From: Nonomuraea maritima
GTDB lineage: Bacteria > Actinomycetota > Actinomycetes > Streptosporangiales > Streptosporangiaceae
Length of the DNA: 64,000 bases
Direction of reading: 5' to 3'
Assembly: GCF_900100395.1 (NCBI RefSeq)
Contig: NZ_FNFB01000011.1
Location: forward strand, 152,461-216,460
How positions within the stretch are numbered: the first letter of the stretch is position 1; each line of letters starts with the position of its first letter. Below, one piece after another: positions 52,245 through 60,799 of the stretch. The translations under genes and the position numbers were made by a program. Below the pieces are notes generated by a model that made no database searches, was not told where the DNA came from, and worked only from the letters and a program-made list of their open reading frames with translations.

Positions 52245-52976
52245 ATGTCTGACCTCCAACGCCCCGCGCGCTGGTCCGACGTAGGGATCAGCACCATCGT
52301 GAGTGAGCGGCGCCTGATGAGTGAGGTCGCCGAGCTTTTGCTCAGTTCGGCGCAGGATGCCGAGTGCGTGGTGCGGGAGGCCTATGTCCGCTGGTACGCG
52401 ATGCCGGAGGACCTGCAGGACGAGGTCGACTCGCCCACGGCGTGGCTCATCAGCGTCGTGAGCCGCCTGTGCTGTGAGCGGCTGGACGAGGCGCCGGTGA
52501 GACCGCAGCTCGCGACCGCTCGCCCGCATCCTGGGCGCTGTACGCCCCGTGGCGCACCGGCGGCGGCACGGACGCCCGCGTACCAGGACGACCGCATCGT
52601 GCAGGTGTTCAGGAAGGCCTGCGCGAGGACGGACAAGGTCGACAGGTTGACCGCGCTGCTCGCTCCCGACGTCACCGTGATCACGGACGGCGGCGGCCGC
52701 GTACGTGCCCCACTTCAGCCGATCACCGGCGTTGAGCCGGCCGCGCGCTTCCTTGTCGGCCTGTTCGGCGGGCAGGCCGACGTGACGGTCACGGAAGCGT
52801 CGATCAACAGTGGGCCGGGGCTCGTCGTCCGCGTGGCCGGTACCACGGCGGCGGTCGTCGTGCTGCACGTCCGCGATGGCCTTGTTCAGGATGTCTGGAT
52901 CGTCATGAACCCCGACAAACTTCGTGCGTGGCACGAACGCGAGGATCCGCCGGCGGACGCGACACGGACACGATGA
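52245..52976 (+). CDS. Degenerate ECF41-type sigma factor (sigma4 region lost)
   Basis: A 243-codon frame related to the next gene. It keeps part of sigma region 2 (DAECVVREAYVRWYAMPEDL and PTAWLISVVSRLCCERLDEA) and the SnoaL-like C-terminal domain (VFRKACARTDKVDRLTALL, VTVITDGGGRV, WIVMNPDKLRAWHE). The first helix of region 2 and the whole promoter-recognising region 4 are missing, replaced by a Pro/Arg-rich linker. It cannot act as a normal sigma factor. It may be a decaying copy or a stand-alone regulatory domain. The start is uncertain (52245, 52299 or 52317). Confidence 0.6.
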   Translation: MSDLQRPARWSDVGISTIVSERRLMSEVAELLLSSAQDAECVVREAYVRWYAMPEDLQDEVDSPTAWLISVVSRLCCERLDEAPVRPQLATARPHPGRCTPRGAPAAARTPAYQDDRIVQVFRKACARTDKVDRLTALLAPDVTVITDGGGRVRAPLQPITGVEPAARFLVGLFGGQADVTVTEASINSGPGLVVRVAGTTAAVVVLHVRDGLVQDVWIVMNPDKLRAWHEREDPPADATRTR

Positions 52977-52982
52977 CGCGGT

Positions 52983-53004
52983 CCCTGGACGATCTCGTCC
53001 AGGG
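52983..53004 (+). terminator. Terminator-like hairpin
   Basis: CCCTGGACGA and TCGTCCAGGG form a perfect inverted repeat with only TC between them (effective loop GATCTC). It begins 6 bases after the stop of the degenerate ECF41 gene and precedes the intact ECF41 gene. Confidence 0.55.
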
Positions 53005-53045
53005 CCTCGTCCTCACGTTCCGGCTGACCACATCGTCATAAAGGC

Positions 53046-53987
53046 ATGAAGAACGATGTGCGGCAGGGGGTGCGGAGCCATGAGGGAGCGGTTTCCGCCA
53101 ACCGGGGGATCCTGCTGGGGCTCGCGTACCGGATGCTCGGCTCCACCTACGACGCCGAGGACGTCGTCCAGGAGGCGTACTCGCGCTGGTACGCGATGTC
53201 CGAGGGCGAGCAGCGTGCCATCAGATCGCCCGTCGCCTGGTTGACCCGGGTGACAGGGCGGATCTGCCTGGATCACCTGACGTCCGCGAGGGTGCGGCGG
53301 GAACGCTATGTGGGCGAGTGGATTCCTGAGCCACTGCGGGATCTCGGGGTGTGGAGCAGCACCGTGGACACGCTGGTGGATCCCGCCGAACAGGTGATGC
53401 TGGACGAGTCCGTCAGCATGGGGATGCTGGTCATGCTCGAATCCCTCACCCCTGCGGAACGTGTGGTGTTCGTGCTGCACGACGTCTTCCGCCTGCCGTT
53501 CACCGAGATCGCCGAGGTGGTCGGCCGGAGTCCGGCGGCCTGCCGCCAGCTTGCCGTGAGCGCGCGGCGGAGGTTGGAGAAGAGGCAGGCGCGCCCGGTG
53601 GACGGGGCGGAGCAGCACCGTGATCTCATCGTGGAGTTCAAACGAGCCTGCGAGAGCGGTGACTTCGACGCCCTGGTCAACCTGCTGGATCCCGACGTGG
53701 TCGTGCATACCGACGGTGGAGGCAAGGCCCACGCGACGCGACGTCCGATCTTCGGCGCGGAGAAGGCGGCCCGCCTGTTCCTCGGCCTGCTACGCAGGCA
53801 ACCGGGCATGGAGTTCGTGGGAGAGGACGTCAACGGCCGGCCCGGCTACATCGTCCGCCTCAACGGCGCCGTCACGAGCGTGGTCGCGACCGAGGCGCAC
53901 GGGAATGTGTTCACCCACATATGGATGGTGGTGAACCCCGACAAACTGCACGACTGGACCGGTGCCGGCCACAGGCATCGGATCTGA
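53046..53987 (+). CDS. ECF41 family RNA polymerase sigma factor
   Basis: A 313-residue ECF41 sigma factor. Sigma region 2 reads LAYRMLGSTYDAEDVVQEAYSRWY and RSPVAWLTRVTGRICLDHL. Region 4 reads LTPAERVVFVLHDVFRLPFTEIAEVVGRSPAACRQLA. The SnoaL-like C-terminal extension carries the family signatures DGGGK and NPDKL, known in ECF41 proteins to regulate sigma activity in place of an anti-sigma factor. No carboxymuconolactone decarboxylase or similar usual partner gene is adjacent. It is closely related to the ECF41 at 61.5 kb. Confidence 0.92.
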   Translation: MKNDVRQGVRSHEGAVSANRGILLGLAYRMLGSTYDAEDVVQEAYSRWYAMSEGEQRAIRSPVAWLTRVTGRICLDHLTSARVRRERYVGEWIPEPLRDLGVWSSTVDTLVDPAEQVMLDESVSMGMLVMLESLTPAERVVFVLHDVFRLPFTEIAEVVGRSPAACRQLAVSARRRLEKRQARPVDGAEQHRDLIVEFKRACESGDFDALVNLLDPDVVVHTDGGGKAHATRRPIFGAEKAARLFLGLLRRQPGMEFVGEDVNGRPGYIVRLNGAVTSVVATEAHGNVFTHIWMVVNPDKLHDWTGAGHRHRI

Positions 53988-54159
53988 GGGTGGGCACGCT
54001 GTCCATCGCCGTTGCGACACGAATGATCGGCCGATGCCACAGAACCCGACCTGTCCAGGCCGGGACGCCACCGCCCGCTGAGCAAGGGCCGCGGTCCTGC
54101 GCGAGCCAGGCGGTGCGTCCGGCGAGGCGAACGCGAGCGGGCCGACGTGCCGGTGTCAC

Positions 54160-54700
54160 CGCCGTACCTGATCGCCTCGACGGTAGCTGTACGGCTTGGG
54201 CTTCCTTCCTCTCACGTACGCGATGAGGTTGCGGCCCAGCAGCCGGCCCTGCCGTACCGCGTGCCGGGCTCGATGAACATCCCCGGCCCGTGCGGGTCCG
54301 GTACCGCGGCGCCGTAACCGGCCGCGACGTCGGTGACGCCCGCCACCGTCAGGTACTCGGTGGTGACTTCCTGCCCGACCCTGTTCACCGACACCCGTCG
54401 GCCGCCGTATGCGCGTCCGGCGGTTCACCCGTGGCCCACACCAGGGTGCCGGCGTCGAGGGTGGTCCCGTCCGAGAGCACCGCCGTGCCGCCGGCCGCTG
54501 ACATCAGCAGGTGCCGAAGCGTACGTCCACGGCACGCATCCCCAGCGCGTCCGTGTTCCGGCGCCCGGGATTCCCGTGCGGCTCGGGCGGGATGCGGTCG
54601 GTGGCCTCGACCAGGGTCCAGCTCAGGTCGGCCGGCTCGATCCCAGCGTGGTAGCGCAGGGCGGCGCCGGCCAGGATCCGCATCTCGGCCAACAGTGCGG
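54160..54700 (-). pseudogene. Type II NADH dehydrogenase remnant, several frameshifts
   Basis: Fragments in three minus frames line up as one gene. In order they are AEMRILAGAALRYHAGIEPADLSWTLVEATDRI, then SAAGGTAVLSDGTTLDAGTLVWATGEPP, then EYLTVAGVTDVAAGYGAAVPD, then VRQGRLLGRNLIAYVRGRKPKPYSY. This is the NAD-binding and membrane-anchoring C-terminal half of an NDH-2-like flavoprotein. The FAD-binding N-terminus is missing. It lies just downstream of an intact relative, so it may be an old tandem copy. Confidence 0.75.
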
Positions 54701-54754
54701 CCTTTCATAAGGCTGTCGCTGCCAGGCCGCTCAGGCCGCGCGGAGAGGCTGCTT

Positions 54755-55816
54755 TCAGGTCCGGATCAAACCCGCGACGGAGTCGTGCGCCCGGTGCTCG
54801 TACGGCCGGCATGAGCCGTACCCGAGGGAGGCCGCGACGTTGCCGCCCGCCAGCCTGCCCTGATGCAGGGCGTGCTGCCCGCTCATCGGGGCGAGCCGGC
54901 CCGGCCTGGCCGGGTCAGGGACGGCCGCGATGTCGCCGCAGGCGTGGATCTCGGGACGGCCGGGGACGGCGAGGTGATCGTCCACCCTGATCCGGCCCTG
55001 CTCGGCCGCGAGCCCGAGGTTGGTCACGAGCGGATCGGGCCGCACCCCGAAACTCCACACGATCGTGCGGGTGGCGACGAACTCGCCGTCGGTCAGCCGC
55101 AGCCCTCCGGAAGTCACCTGAGAGAGCGAGGTCTGCGTGCGCACCTCCACGCCGCGCGCCCGCAGCATCCGGGCCGTGGTCCTGGACAACCTGTGCCGCA
55201 TGTCGGGCAGCAGCCGCTCGGCCGGTTCCGCCAGGATCCAGCGGATCTCCCGCTCGTCCAGCCGCGGGTCACGGTGGGCGATCGACCGCGCCAGCGACTG
55301 CCCGGCGGTGACCGCCGCCGTGCCCGCGTAGCCCGCGCCGAGCACGACGAACGTGCAGCGCGCCGCGCGGTCGAAGGAGTCGGTGGCCCGGGCGGCCAGG
55401 GCGAGTTGCCGGGTGATGTGCTCACGCATGCGGAGGGCCTGGCCGACGGTGTGGAAGCCGACGCTGTGCGCCGAGATCGTCGAGACCGGGGCGACCTCGC
55501 TCACGCTTCCCGCCGCGACGATCAGCCGGTCGTAGCTCAGGACACCGCCGTCGTACAGCACTCGCTGCGCCTCCGCGTCGATGTGGGTCACCGTGCCCGC
55601 CACCACGCGCACACCCGGCAGCAGCAGCGGCACACCCACCTCGTCCGGGCCCAGCACCCCCGTCACCACCTGAGGAAGCAGTTCCGGATGCACCGTCACA
55701 CCGGCCGGGTTGACCAGCGCGATCTCCGCGCCGCCGCGCACCCGCCGCGCGAGGACACGCGCCGCCTGGGTCCCGGCGACGCCGCCTCCGACGATCACCA
55801 CCTGTGGCCGGGTCAC
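54755..55816 (-). CDS. FAD-dependent NDH-2-like oxidoreductase
   Basis: A 353-residue pyridine-nucleotide-disulphide fold protein: FAD motif PQVVIVGGGVAGTQAARVL, LSYDRLIVAAGS, NAD(P) motif FVVLGAGYAGTAAVTAG, and the second FAD contact IHACGDIAAVPDP. It resembles type II NADH dehydrogenases, which pass electrons from NADH to quinone at the membrane face. It starts at GTG 55816, overlapping the stop of the cytochrome b gene (GTGA), so the two proteins are probably made together and may work together. Confidence 0.87.
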   Translation of the reverse strand: MTRPQVVIVGGGVAGTQAARVLARRVRGGAEIALVNPAGVTVHPELLPQVVTGVLGPDEVGVPLLLPGVRVVAGTVTHIDAEAQRVLYDGGVLSYDRLIVAAGSVSEVAPVSTISAHSVGFHTVGQALRMREHITRQLALAARATDSFDRAARCTFVVLGAGYAGTAAVTAGQSLARSIAHRDPRLDEREIRWILAEPAERLLPDMRHRLSRTTARMLRARGVEVRTQTSLSQVTSGGLRLTDGEFVATRTIVWSFGVRPDPLVTNLGLAAEQGRIRVDDHLAVPGRPEIHACGDIAAVPDPARPGRLAPMSGQHALHQGRLAGGNVAASLGYGSCRPYEHRAHDSVAGLIRT

Positions 55817-57204
55817 GCCCGCCCTCCTGAGGTGATCGCGGGCTCGTCGCGCTGCACCGGCGTCAGCCGTTCGTGGAACCCGCCGTCCGGCGAGCGTACG
55901 ATGATGCCGCTCTCCACCCCGTGCTCGGCCTCCTCCCGCTCGTTCTGCTGCAGCGCCAGGCACATCCACCGGGCGACGACGAAGGCGACGACGGGGCCGA
56001 CGAGCACGGCGAACCTGAAGAAGATCGTCACGTCCTCGACCGGCAGGCCGACCTGGTGGGCGATCTGGTCGTTGGACGCGGCCGCCCACAGCAGGCCGTA
56101 GAACGTGACGCCGGCGACCGCCAGGGCCGTCTTCACCGGGGTGTCGCGCGGCCGGTCGAGCAGACCGCTCGCGCCCGTCTCCCGGGCCAGGCGGCGGGCG
56201 CTTTTCGGCCGGCCGAGCGCGTCACGACGGCCACGCCGCGCGAGCAGCACACGTTCGACGATCGGGTAGGCGGCCAGGGCGGTGAAGAACACCCCGGGGA
56301 GCACCAGCGTGGGGACGAGGACCGCGAGGCTGAGCGTGTAACCGCTGACGGTGAGCTCCCAGCCGGGCATGACCCGTAGGGCGCCGTCGAGGAAGCCCAT
56401 GTACCAGTCGGGGACCGAGCCCGCCGAGCTCTGTGTCGGCCTGGCGGGGCCGTACAGCCAGATGGGGGCGATCTGGAAGCCGAACCCGAGGATGATCAGC
56501 ATGCCGGCCGTCGCGAGCGCCATCATCGGGCGCGCGCTCCGGCGCACCGGCAGCGAGGCGACGAACCGGGAGTGGCCGTTACGCCGCACCAGCACCTCAC
56601 GCGCGGTCAGCAGCGCGGCCATGACGACCGCGACCAGCAGGTGCGCCCCGTAGAAGAGCGGGATGACCCGGTCGCCGGGGAAGTCCGGCCCGAACAGCAG
56701 CGACAGCATCCACGTCCCGACCACGGGGACCGACTGCACGACCGACTTGATCAGCCACAGGCTCCCGCCCGACAGCGAGTCGTCAGGCAGGGCGTTGCCG
56801 GTCTCGCCCGCTGCCATGGCGAGTGCCAGGAGCGTCACCCAGATCAGCCACTGCCTGGTCCGGGGGCGGCGGAACGCGCCGGTGAGGAACATCCGCAGCA
56901 GCTGCACCACGACGGCCGCCACGAAGACGAGCGCTGCCCAGTGATGCACCTGGCGGATGAGCAGGCCGCCGCGCACCTCCAGGCTCAGGTGCATGGTGGA
57001 GTCGAAAGCCCTGCTGACGAGGAGCCCCCGCAGCGGGCCGTAGGAGCCGTCGTAGGTCGCCCGGGCCGTGCCGGGGTCGTAGAACACCATGAGCACCGCC
57101 CCTGTCACGAGCAGGACGACGAACGACCAGACGGCGATCTCGCCGAACAGGAACGACCAGTGAGAGAACTGAAAAGACCGGCGCTTGGCCGACAACGAGA
57201 ACAC
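55813..57204 (-). CDS. QcrB-like cytochrome b paralogue lacking one heme site
   Basis: A 463-residue membrane protein of the cytochrome bc1 subunit b family, with the helix B segment VRGGLLIRQVHHWA, the Qo-type PDWYMGFLDGALRVMPGW, and about nine membrane helices. Heme ligands H87 and H188 remain (low-potential heme). The second pair is gone: Q101 and E203 replace the His found at the same positions in the paralogue at 59.0 kb (H119 and H221). One heme only is predicted. No Rieske or cytochrome c partner gene is nearby. It overlaps the NDH-2-like gene. Confidence 0.88.
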   Translation of the reverse strand: MFSLSAKRRSFQFSHWSFLFGEIAVWSFVVLLVTGAVLMVFYDPGTARATYDGSYGPLRGLLVSRAFDSTMHLSLEVRGGLLIRQVHHWAALVFVAAVVVQLLRMFLTGAFRRPRTRQWLIWVTLLALAMAAGETGNALPDDSLSGGSLWLIKSVVQSVPVVGTWMLSLLFGPDFPGDRVIPLFYGAHLLVAVVMAALLTAREVLVRRNGHSRFVASLPVRRSARPMMALATAGMLIILGFGFQIAPIWLYGPARPTQSSAGSVPDWYMGFLDGALRVMPGWELTVSGYTLSLAVLVPTLVLPGVFFTALAAYPIVERVLLARRGRRDALGRPKSARRLARETGASGLLDRPRDTPVKTALAVAGVTFYGLLWAAASNDQIAHQVGLPVEDVTIFFRFAVLVGPVVAFVVARWMCLALQQNEREEAEHGVESGIIVRSPDGGFHERLTPVQRDEPAITSGGRA

Positions 57205-57280
57205 GTGGGCCCCCTACCTCTGATTCACTCACTAGACGGATTCGGGCCCGCGCGTGTGATAGCCATAGCGCGTCGAGGAC

Positions 57281-57296
57281 GGTGATTCGCGTCACT
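57281..57296. promoter_or_regulatory. Crp/Fnr-like site upstream of cytochrome b operon
   Basis: GTGA (57282-57285), six bases, TCAC (57292-57295): the core of a Crp/Fnr-type site, about 80 bases before the cytochrome b start. A further TGTGA half lies near 57255. Oxygen- or cAMP-linked control of the operon is an inference. Confidence 0.45.
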
Positions 57297-57300
57297 GCAC

Positions 57301-58725
57301 TCAGCCCGCCCTGGATCGATCGCCTTCACCTCGGCACCGCTCATCAACGCGAACATGCCGACGACCAGCGCACGCACGGCGAACGCCTGGTCGCCCGAGC
57401 AGATGCCGGGTCTCCTCCCGCTCCGTGAGGAGGCCGATCGTGTGCGCGTCGGCGTCCTGCACCGCACGCACGAACGGATGCATCACCCAGCACAGCCGGT
57501 GCAGGTTCAGACGGCTGCAACGTCCGCGTTCCTCAGGACCCTGGTGCGTCGGAAGTAGTTTCCTGACCCAGCGGCCGACGACCGGCCAGCCTTCTCCCCT
57601 GGTCCAGATGAAGCGCATCAGCATCTCGCGGCGGCCGGAGGGGTTGAACCACTGGCGCAACCCTTCCGCCGAGCCCTGCCACTCGGTGACGGACGGGCGC
57701 AGCGTGCGCTGCCACTCGGTCAAGGCCCTTGTGAGGTCGTCCGGATGCCGCAGCAGCATCGAGCCGAGCAGATCCGCTCCGGCCAAGCCTGCCGAGACGC
57801 CCATCCCGGCGTAGAGAGTGACGCACCACGCGGAGTCGCCGACGAGGACCACCCGCCCTTGGTGCCAGGAATCCATGTGCACCTGTTCGGCCGAGTCGAA
57901 GAGGATGTCCTCGGCCTTGTCGGCCTCGTCGAGCACGGCGCCGAGCAGCTTGCCGGTCGGCCGGTCGCCGAAGACCTGGCGCAGCCGCTCGGCTGGAGGC
58001 AGATGGAACTCGGCGTCGATGTCCTTGGTCCGATACGTGAGCATCACCGTGGGAAGCTCCTCCTGGAACCCGAACACCCACATGGCGCGGTCGTCGTCCG
58101 GTTCCAGCAGCACGGCGGTGTCCTCCTGCGCGAGGCCGGGCAGGGGCTTCGAGAGCTGGAACGCGCAGGTGATCCCGCCCAGCGGGTGCATGTACCGCTC
58201 GTGCGGGCCGAACACCAGCCGGCGCACGGTCGAGCGCAGGCCGTCCGCGCCGATGACCAGGCCGAACCGTTCGGTCATGGAGTCGCCGCTCGCGGTGTCG
58301 TGCAGGGTGACGTCGACGCCGTCGGCGTCCTGCTCGATCGCGGTCGGGACGGTGGAGAACCGGATCTCGACGTCGTCGGGAAGCGCCTGGAACGCGGCGT
58401 TCTCGACATCGTTCCGCCGCATCATGCGCGGACCGTTCGGGAGATTGCCCAGAATGCTCACGCCGATCCGATTGCCGCGGCGGTCGACCTCGTAGTGGAC
58501 GGTGTCGGGGGCGGAGCGGTCCGTTACTCCCGGACCCATGCCGAGCCGCTCGGCGCTGGCGCGTCCCGATCCCCACAGCAGCACGAAATAGCCGCCCGTC
58601 CGGCGCTGCGTGGCCCTTTCGACGATGACCGGCTCCCAGCCGACTTGACGCAGCCGGATCGCCGTGGCCATTCCGCTGATTCCCATTCCGACGATAAGGG
58701 CGCGTCGGTTCTGTTCGTTAGTCAT
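57301..58725 (-). CDS. FAD-dependent monooxygenase
   Basis: A class A flavoprotein monooxygenase of 474 codons: FAD motif ALIVGMGISGMATAIRLRQVG, DG motif FGLVIGADGLRSTVRRLVFG, and GD motif VVLVGDSAWCVTLYAGMG. The family core ends near residue 395 (WVRKLLPTH). The last ~80 residues (Arg/Cys-rich, GRCSRLNLHRLC onward) have no family counterpart and may reflect a frameshift or gene fusion at the 3' end. It lies between the two cytochrome b genes on the same strand. The substrate is unknown. Confidence 0.85.
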   Translation of the reverse strand: MTNEQNRRALIVGMGISGMATAIRLRQVGWEPVIVERATQRRTGGYFVLLWGSGRASAERLGMGPGVTDRSAPDTVHYEVDRRGNRIGVSILGNLPNGPRMMRRNDVENAAFQALPDDVEIRFSTVPTAIEQDADGVDVTLHDTASGDSMTERFGLVIGADGLRSTVRRLVFGPHERYMHPLGGITCAFQLSKPLPGLAQEDTAVLLEPDDDRAMWVFGFQEELPTVMLTYRTKDIDAEFHLPPAERLRQVFGDRPTGKLLGAVLDEADKAEDILFDSAEQVHMDSWHQGRVVLVGDSAWCVTLYAGMGVSAGLAGADLLGSMLLRHPDDLTRALTEWQRTLRPSVTEWQGSAEGLRQWFNPSGRREMLMRFIWTRGEGWPVVGRWVRKLLPTHQGPEERGRCSRLNLHRLCWVMHPFVRAVQDADAHTIGLLTEREETRHLLGRPGVRRACAGRRHVRVDERCRGEGDRSRAG

Positions 58726-59003
58726 TCCACCAGCATATGAACTCGATGACTCTTTTCTTCAGCCGGTCAGTGGGGCATATCTCATAGCCATGGGACCTCA
58801 CATTCGGAACGGCCGAATCGTCAGAGAAGTTTGCCCGCAGAATCACCCACCGCCATCGCAAAAGCCAATAGAGACCCAGCGGCTGGAGGCCTCGGGAAAA
58901 GGCATTCACCGGGCGTCGAATGTGAATAAGGAATGTGCCGCGGAAGGCGGGCGGAAATGCCGTCCACATTACCCCGGAAATGCAGTATCGACGCTCACGC
59001 CGG

Positions 59004-60524
59004 TCAGCGGCGCCACGAATTCTGCAGCTTGTCGCGGGCACGGCGCGCGACGGAGGGCGGGACGCCGCCGCTCGGCGACAGGGCAGGCGGCTCATGGGAT
59101 GCCGGCGGTACCAGCACGGCCCTCTCCTCGTCCGTCGCCGGCCGCTCGATCTCGACGAAACCACCCTCGGGTGCACGTACGATCACACCGGTCTCGACAC
59201 CGTGGGCGGCGGTGTGACCGTCGCGGGCCGTCAGCCCCATGCAGATGCGGCGGGCGACGACGAACCCCAGCACCGGCCCGACGACGACGGCGACGCGGAA
59301 GATCCAGGTCGTGGCGTTCAGCGAGATGTGGAAGTGGGTGGCGATCAGGTCGTTGCCGCCCGCCAGCCACAGCACCCCGTAGTACACGATCCCTGCCACG
59401 CCGATCCCCGTCCGGGTCGGAACGTCGCGGGGACGGTCGAGCAGGTGGTGGACGGCACGGTCACGGGTGATCCACCGCTCCGCGAACGGGTAGAGGGCGA
59501 TGGCGGTGAACAGCAACCCGGGCGCCCCGAGCGCGGGGAGCAGCACGCTCATCGCCACCGTCTGACCGAAGATCGTGAACTCCCACGGCGGCATGATCCG
59601 CAGTGCGCCCTCGAGGAAACCCATGTACCAGTCGGGCTGGGAGCCCGCGCTCACCGCGCTCGGCACGTAGGGCCCGTACAGCCAGACAGGGTTGATCTGG
59701 AAGAACGCGGACAGCAATGCCACCACGCCCAGCACCCACAGGGAGAACGTCACCGTCTTGGCGATGAACGCGGGAAAGAACGGCGCCCCGCGCACGACGC
59801 GGTCGTTCAGTCCCTTGGCGCGGAACTGCGTGTGCGTCTGCCGCCACGTGATCACCACCGCGTGGAGCGGGATGAGGAGGAGCAGCAGCCCGGGGATCAG
59901 CAGCACGTGAAGGCTGTAAAGCCGGGAGACGATGTCGTGTCCGGGGAACTCACCGCCGAACAGGAAGGCCGCGACGTAGGTCCCCACGAGCGGTACAGAG
60001 ATGATCACCCCGTGCAGGATGCGCATCCCCGCTCCCGAGAGCAGGTCGTCCGGCAGCGAGTAGCCGAACAGCCCGTTCACCATCACCAGCGCGAACAGCG
60101 CCACGCCGATCAGCCAGTTCAGCTCGCGCGGCTTGCGGAAGGCGCCGGTGAAGAAGTGGCGGAGCAGGTGGACCACGATGGAGGCGAGGAAGAGCAGTGT
60201 GGCCCAGTGGTGCATCTGCCGCATGAGCAGTCCGCCACGCACCTCGAAGCTGATCTCCAGCGTGGACGCGTACGCCTGGCTCATCGTCACCCCGTGGAGC
60301 GGGAGGTAAGCGCCGTCGTAGACGACCTCCTCCATCGAGGGCTTGAAGAACATCGTGAGGAAGACGCCGGTGATCAGGATGATCGCGAACGCGTAGAGCG
60401 CGATCTCCCCCAGCAGGAAGGTCCAGTGATCAGGGAAGACCTTCCGCATGGCCTTCTTCACGAAGCCCGCCCCACCGAGCCGCTCGTCGAGTGCCCGCGC
60501 CAGTGAGTCGGCCTTCATCGTCAC
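59004..60524 (-). CDS. QcrB-like cytochrome b, all heme ligands present
   Basis: A 506-residue actinobacterial cytochrome bc-type subunit b. Heme ligands are intact: H105 and H119 on helix B (RQMHHWATLLFLASIVVHLLR), and H206 and H221 on helix D (LYSLHVLLIPG...PLHAVV). The Qo segment is QPDWYMGFLEGALR. The C-terminal cytoplasmic tail is long, as in actinobacterial QcrB. Normal qcrCAB neighbours are absent, so this is an orphan copy, perhaps supporting an alternative quinol or flavoprotein route. It is related to the defective-heme paralogue 1.8 kb away. Confidence 0.9.
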   Translation of the reverse strand: MTMKADSLARALDERLGGAGFVKKAMRKVFPDHWTFLLGEIALYAFAIILITGVFLTMFFKPSMEEVVYDGAYLPLHGVTMSQAYASTLEISFEVRGGLLMRQMHHWATLLFLASIVVHLLRHFFTGAFRKPRELNWLIGVALFALVMVNGLFGYSLPDDLLSGAGMRILHGVIISVPLVGTYVAAFLFGGEFPGHDIVSRLYSLHVLLIPGLLLLLIPLHAVVITWRQTHTQFRAKGLNDRVVRGAPFFPAFIAKTVTFSLWVLGVVALLSAFFQINPVWLYGPYVPSAVSAGSQPDWYMGFLEGALRIMPPWEFTIFGQTVAMSVLLPALGAPGLLFTAIALYPFAERWITRDRAVHHLLDRPRDVPTRTGIGVAGIVYYGVLWLAGGNDLIATHFHISLNATTWIFRVAVVVGPVLGFVVARRICMGLTARDGHTAAHGVETGVIVRAPEGGFVEIERPATDEERAVLVPPASHEPPALSPSGGVPPSVARRARDKLQNSWRR

Positions 60525-60692
60525 CCATCCTCGACTTGAGTCCCTGTTGCTACCAAGACGAGACAGGCCCCGCGAATGTGACGCTCTGGACCCCGAGATG
60601 CCCGGCTAGTGCTGTGACCGCAGAGGTTCGCCAAGTTGGTGGTCGTGGCGGTTGGATGCGCGGTGACGTCCGATCCGACCGTTGGAGGCGTG

Positions 60693-60785
60693 GTGGCCGA
60701 GCCCGTCCGTGTGCGCAGACTGACCGACCAGGAGGGGCGGAAGCTGCAACAGATCGTGCGCCGCGGCAGCAGCTCCCTTGAGGGT
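60693..60785 (+). pseudogene. IS630 transposase N-terminal stub
   Basis: From GTG 60693 the frame reads AEPVRVRRLTDQEGRKLQQ then IVRRGSSS, the first ~30 residues of an IS630-type helix-turn-helix. It stops matching near 60785, where the SRPBCC gene end begins. The catalytic DDE part is gone. Confidence 0.7.
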
Positions 60786-60799
60786 GTCGAGTTCGGCGT

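Noticed and set aside
53010..53037. ECF41-type autoregulatory promoter before the intact ECF41 gene
   Set aside because: A CGTC is present near 53034, but the expected TGTCAC-like -35 is not at the right distance.
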